From JAOPZW01 sp963806015 (GTDB lineage: Bacteria; Actinomycetota; Thermoleophilia; Solirubrobacterales; Solirubrobacteraceae): 64,000 nucleotides of DNA. Numbering within the stretch: position 1 is the stretch's first letter; the number at the start of each line of letters is the position of its first letter. The DNA is taken from positions 248,001 through 312,000 of the forward strand of contig CAWDWM010000005.1 of NCBI GenBank assembly GCA_963806015.1, given 5' to 3'. The translations under genes were made by a program, and so were the position numbers. Below the pieces are notes generated by a model. That model saw only the letters and a list, made by a program, of their open reading frames with translations. It was not told where the DNA came from and searched no databases. Shown piece after piece: positions 61,089 to 64,000 of this stretch.

Positions 61089-61745
61089 CTAGCGCTCCTT
61101 CTCGACGGGATTGGTCAGGGTGCCGAGGCCCTCGATCTCGACCGAGACCTCGTCACCATCCTTCAGGAGGACCTTGGGGTCGCGGAAGATCCCGACGCCC
61201 GCCGGGGTGCCGGTGGCGATCAGATCACCCGGCTCCAGGGTGATGACGCGGGTGACGTAGGCGATGATCTCCGCCACCGAGAAGATCATCTGGCTCGTCG
61301 ACGAGTCCTGCATCGTCTCGCCGTTGAGCACGCAGCGGATGGCCAGCGCCTGCGGGTCGTCGATCTCCTCGCGCGGGACCAGCCGCGGACCGACGGGGCA
61401 GAAGGTGTCGGGCGACTTGCCGCGCGTCCATTGCCCGTCGGCGAACTGCAGGTCGCGCGCGCTGACGTCGTTGACGCAGATGTAGCCCTGCACCACGTCG
61501 AGGGCGTCGCGCTCGGAGACGTGCTTGGCCGTCGTCCCGATGACGACCCCGAGCTCGGCCTCGTAGTCGACCTCCTTGGACTCCGCCGGCAGGACGATCG
61601 GCTCGCCGTGCCCGATGAGCGTGTTGGCCCACTTCGCGAACAGCAGCGGCGCCTTCGGAAGCTCGGCCCCACCCTCTTCGGCGTGGTCGTGGTAGTTGAG
61701 CCCGACGCACACGATCTTGCCCGGACGCGTTATCGATAGTGGCAC
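61089..61745 (-). CDS. Fumarylacetoacetate hydrolase-family protein
   Basis: A 218-residue FAH catalytic domain. GKIVCVGLNYHDHAEE, metal-binding Glu/Asp in VDYEAELGVVIG and ICVNDVSARDLQ, plus GDLIATGTPAGVG are all present. Members cleave C-C bonds of acylpyruvates or isomerise/decarboxylate ring-cleavage products. GTG 61745. A CGTTATCGATAG string (61728-61739) matching the shared promoter motif lies inside its first codons. It follows the KdaD-like gene by ten bases. Confidence 0.92.
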   Translation of the reverse strand: MPLSITRPGKIVCVGLNYHDHAEEGGAELPKAPLLFAKWANTLIGHGEPIVLPAESKEVDYEAELGVVIGTTAKHVSERDALDVVQGYICVNDVSARDLQFADGQWTRGKSPDTFCPVGPRLVPREEIDDPQALAIRCVLNGETMQDSSTSQMIFSVAEIIAYVTRVITLEPGDLIATGTPAGVGIFRDPKVLLKDGDEVSVEIEGLGTLTNPVEKER

Positions 61746-61755
61746 TCTGGTGACC

Positions 61756-62631
61756 CTACCCGCTGCGCCGGTAGATGTGGTGCTCGAGCACGCCGACGCC
61801 CTCCACCGCGATCCTCACCCGGTCGCCGTCCTGCAATGTCACCTCGTCGGGCGGGACGACGCCGGTGCCGGTCAGCAGCACCGCGCCGGCCGGGAACGAC
61901 AGCTCGTCGAAGAGCGCGCCGACGAGCTCCTCGAAGCTGCGCTTCATCTCGCTGACCGACGTCTCGCCGGCGAAGATACGCGCGCCGTCGCGGTGGATCT
62001 CGAGCTCGATCGCCGCCGAGCGCGCGTCCAGGCCGTCGCGGGCCAGGACGATCGTCCCGGACAGCCCGAGCGAGTCGTCGTAGACCTTGGCCTGCGGGAG
62101 GTAGAGCGGGTTGGCTCCCTCGATCGAGCGCGAAGAGACGTCGTCGGCCGCCAGGTAGCCGACGATCTGCGCGTGCACGTCGAGCACCAGCGCCAGCTCG
62201 GGCTCGGGAACGTCCCAGGTCGAGTCGGCGCGGATGCGCAACGGCGCGCCCGGCGCGGGCACGCGCGTGGCGGGCGCCTTGAGGAACAGCTCGGGCCGTT
62301 GTGCCGCGTAGACGAGCTCGTAGACGTTGCCCACCGAGGACTCCTCGACGCGCGCCGTGGCCGAGCGCCGGTAGGTCACGCCGCTGGCCCACACCTCCTG
62401 CTCGTCGACCGGCGCCAGCAGCGTCGCGGGCTCCGTCAGCGCGGCGGCCTGAAGCGCACGGTCGACCGCCTCGTGCAGGCGCTCGCGCCCGGCGGCGAGC
62501 AGCTGAGCCAGCGAGCCGTCGACCGGATGCAGCGCGCCCGCCCGCGCGACCGTGAGCCGCGGCGCTCCGTCGACCAGGACGCGCCGCAGGCCGTCGCGCT
62601 CGCCGTCCGGATGCTCATGCATCGCCGTCAT
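61756..62631 (-). CDS. FAH-fold dehydratase (2-keto-3-deoxy-pentonate dehydratase-like)
   Basis: A 291-residue protein. ASGVTYRRSATARVEES, RPELFLKAPATRVPAPG, WDVPEPELALVLD and DDVSSRSIEGANPLYLPQAKVYD are the pattern of KdaD-like 2-keto-3-deoxy-D-arabinonate dehydratases, which form 2-oxoglutaric semialdehyde. Metal ligands Glu/Glu/Asp lie in PEPELA and DVSS. The ALDH at 48.8-50.3 kb could in principle use that product. Start ATG 62631 overlaps the upstream stop (ATGA). Confidence 0.85.
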   Translation of the reverse strand: MTAMHEHPDGERDGLRRVLVDGAPRLTVARAGALHPVDGSLAQLLAAGRERLHEAVDRALQAAALTEPATLLAPVDEQEVWASGVTYRRSATARVEESSVGNVYELVYAAQRPELFLKAPATRVPAPGAPLRIRADSTWDVPEPELALVLDVHAQIVGYLAADDVSSRSIEGANPLYLPQAKVYDDSLGLSGTIVLARDGLDARSAAIELEIHRDGARIFAGETSVSEMKRSFEELVGALFDELSFPAGAVLLTGTGVVPPDEVTLQDGDRVRIAVEGVGVLEHHIYRRSG

Positions 62632-62978
62632 GCGCTCTTGTCATCGAGGTACTGCAGCAGGTCGTGAGCGGCCAGCTCGATGTCCTTGTGGCGCCACTCG
62701 GCGGCGCGGTAATGACAGGCGATGAGGCCCATGCGGTGCACGCGGCGGAAGTCGCCGTAGACGAACGCGTAGCGGGCCTTGGTCTCGTCGTTCGCCCCGT
62801 CGGTGAGCCCGAGATGCCACGCGGCGTACTCCTCCCAGGAGTGCGAGGCCAGGAACGCGTTCTGCTGCTCGGCGCGAGGCTGGACGTCGCCCCACTGGCT
62901 GTCCAGGACGTACTGGCGGGCGTCGATGAGCTTGCGCGCGTGCTCCACGGCGCGCTCGTTGCGCGAATACGAGGCCAT
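62628..62978 (-). CDS. Small helical protein of unknown function
   Basis: A 116-residue, mainly helical and charged protein: RNERAVEHARKLIDARQYVLDSQWGD, then EEYAAWHLGLTDGANDETKARYAFVYGDFRRVHRMGLIAC. I do not recognise the family. ATG 62978 is preferred; an in-frame ATG at 63014 would overlap the divergent DUF899 gene. It overlaps the KdaD-like gene by four bases and heads the FAH operon. Confidence 0.75.
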   Translation of the reverse strand: MASYSRNERAVEHARKLIDARQYVLDSQWGDVQPRAEQQNAFLASHSWEEYAAWHLGLTDGANDETKARYAFVYGDFRRVHRMGLIACHYRAAEWRHKDIELAAHDLLQYLDDKSA

Positions 62979-63006
62979 TAACGGTGATCTTGCCAACATC
63001 GCCGAC

Positions 63007-63711
63007 ATGAACATCGCCTTCCCCGGAGAGTCGGCCGAGTACCGAACCGCGCGCGATCAGCTCCTGGCGCAGGAGGTCGAGCTGCGGCGCGCGATGGAGG
63101 CCGTCGCCGCGGCGCGGCGCGCGCTGCCGCCCGGCGCGCTGCTCGCCGAGGACTACCTCCTGCGCGGAGCGGGCGCGGACGGCGATCCGGCCGCCGTGCG
63201 GTTCTCCGAGCTCTTCGCGCCGGGCAAGGACTCGCTGGTCGTCTACAGCATGATGTTCCCCCGCGACCCCGGCGACGACCGCCCCGGCCCCGCCGACGGG
63301 CCGTGCCCGTCGTGCGTCGCCCTCCTCGACCAGCTCGACGGTGCGGTCGAGCACGTCTCCCAGCACCTCAGCTTCGCGGTCGTCGCCAAGGCGCCCATCG
63401 AGCGCGAGCGCGGGTGGCGGCGCCTGCGCCTGCTCTCCTCGGCCGGGACCACCTTCAACCGCGACTACCTCGCCCAGACCCCGGAAGGCTACCTCGCCCA
63501 GACCCCGGAAGGCCACCAGACCCCGATGCTCAACGTGTTCCACCGCGACGGCGACAGCATCCGCCACTTCCGGGGGTCCGAGCTCTTCTACGCCCCGACG
63601 GAGCCCGGGCAGGACACGCGCCACGCCGGCACGCTGGAGCCGGTGTGGAACATCTTCGATCTCGCCCGCGAGGGCCGCCAGGCCGACTGGGACGAGCAGT
63701 TGCGCTACTGA
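63007..63711 (+). CDS. DUF899 thioredoxin-like protein
   Basis: A 234-residue thioredoxin-fold protein. YRTARDQLLAQEVELRRAMEAVAAARRALP is the helical N-terminal signature, read about 12-41. VVYSMMFPRD and DGPCPSCVALLDQLDGA hold the C-x2-C pair; LNVFHRDGDSIRHFRGSELFYAP is the C-terminal block. An exact 24-base duplication gives YLAQTPEG twice near residues 154-169. It is divergent from the unknown gene at 62978, 28 bases apart. Confidence 0.9.
   Translation: MNIAFPGESAEYRTARDQLLAQEVELRRAMEAVAAARRALPPGALLAEDYLLRGAGADGDPAAVRFSELFAPGKDSLVVYSMMFPRDPGDDRPGPADGPCPSCVALLDQLDGAVEHVSQHLSFAVVAKAPIERERGWRRLRLLSSAGTTFNRDYLAQTPEGYLAQTPEGHQTPMLNVFHRDGDSIRHFRGSELFYAPTEPGQDTRHAGTLEPVWNIFDLAREGRQADWDEQLRY
63466..63513. 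repeat. Exact 24-bp tandem duplication inside the DUF899 gene
   Basis: TACCTCGCCCAGACC... (63466-63489) is repeated without change at 63490-63513, adding eight residues (YLAQTPEG) in frame. Homologues normally have a single short loop here, so this is a recent expansion. Confidence 0.9.
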
Positions 63712-63764
63712 CGGGCCGCGCCGGGCCGAGCGCAACCTCCGACGTGCCGCAGGGTTCCTCGGGC

Positions 63765-64000
63765 ATGCGAGCGATGCGCTGCTGTCGGTGGGCTCTGCTG
63801 GCCGCGCTCGTCGTCGCGGCCCCCGCGCCGGCCGCGCAGGTCATCGCGCCGCGCGACGTCGCGGCGCGCCTGGCCGTCGCCCCCGACGGACGCGCGTTCG
63901 TGGTGAGCCCGAGCGCGCGGCCCGACGCCGGCGCGCTGTCGTCCATACGCCGGCGCGCCGCGCGCCCGGGCGCGCCGTTCGGCCCGTCGCGGGCGCTGAT
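63765..64000 (+). CDS. Secreted protein, N-terminal part (truncated by window end)
   Basis: A frame open from ATG 63765 to the end gives 78 residues. MRAMRCCRWALLAALVVAAP is a signal peptide with likely cleavage after APAPAAQ-like residues. The mature start contains LAVAPDGRAFVVSPSARPDAG and PGAPFGPSRAL, the kind of pattern found in secreted actinobacterial repeat or propeller proteins. No clear ribosome site is seen. The family cannot be named from this part. Confidence 0.6.
   Translation, partial: MRAMRCCRWALLAALVVAAPAPAAQVIAPRDVAARLAVAPDGRAFVVSPSARPDAGALSSIRRRAARPGAPFGPSRAL

Noticed and set aside
61728..61739. Promoter operator of the FAH gene
   Set aside because: The match to the shared motif lies within codons 3-6 of the gene when the GTG start at 61745 is used, and the upstream gene is only ten bases away; kept only as a weak supporting match.

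Overview
The window is very GC-rich with G/C-biased third codon positions. Genes are tightly packed, often overlapping by 1-4 bases, and many start with GTG or TTG. Together with families such as DUF5995, an FHA-ABC transporter, LtrA and MmyB-type regulators, this suggests a soil actinobacterium. A Thermoleophilia/Solirubrobacterales-like organism fits best, but that is an inference from gene content and not a sequence match. I see no rRNA, tRNA, CRISPR array, transposase or phage gene.

Left part, 1-28.6 kb: small, mostly independent units. In order these are an atypical SDR; a LysR/FAD-monooxygenase/alpha-beta-hydrolase locus with a clear LysR box; YihY; a frameshifted secreted-protein remnant; an FHA-ABC exporter with a DUF5995 lipoprotein; an aldo/keto reductase divergent from its likely MmyB-type regulator; NAD kinase plus a catalase-like hemoprotein; and a cation diffusion facilitator. 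Next come a TetR/membrane-protein locus around a perfect 32-bp operator with a decayed methyltransferase gene; a USP/phosphodiester-glycosidase/PI-PLC-like operon; a ZIP transporter behind two adjacent metalloregulator-like palindromes; DedA plus a two-propeller lipoprotein; a two-component system; a molybdenum-cofactor pair (a MobA-MoaD-like fusion and FdhD); and a GntR/FCD regulator.

Right part, 28.6-63 kb: a catabolic island. About 25 genes run on the minus strand from 51.8 to 28.6 kb, with only two gaps of about 100 bp. They encode an SMP-30 lactonase, an isochorismatase-like hydrolase, an aldehyde dehydrogenase, NIPSNAP, SDR, cupin, a ThDP enzyme, RidA, an amidase and a VOC protein. Then follow a complete branched-chain-type ABC importer (livHMKGF), a Tm-1-like/UPF0261 protein, a PEP-hydrolase-like TIM barrel, a cupin, a GAF-LuxR regulator, an AHL-lactonase-like hydrolase, another SDR and a full 2-oxoacid dehydrogenase complex (E1alpha, E1beta, E2, E3). 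Above this block, MoxR and VWA (CoxD/CoxE-like) maturation genes diverge from a molybdenum hydroxylase operon. Its molybdopterin subunit is encoded by two genes, followed by a cupin and an SDR. LtrA, a repeat-rich intergenic region, and an ABM/FAH/KdaD-like FAH operon follow. DUF899 and the start of a secreted protein close the window.

How it may work together (inference): the liv system imports an organic acid or N-containing (hetero)cyclic compound and the molybdenum hydroxylase hydroxylates it. Amidase, isochorismatase-like, RidA, ThDP, ALDH, SDR and FAH enzymes then process ring-opened and deaminated intermediates, and the 2-oxoacid dehydrogenase delivers acyl-CoA. A related 14-bp motif lies next to the promoters of the liv, hydroxylase and SMP-30 operons, which suggests shared control. 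The substrate cannot be read from the sequence.
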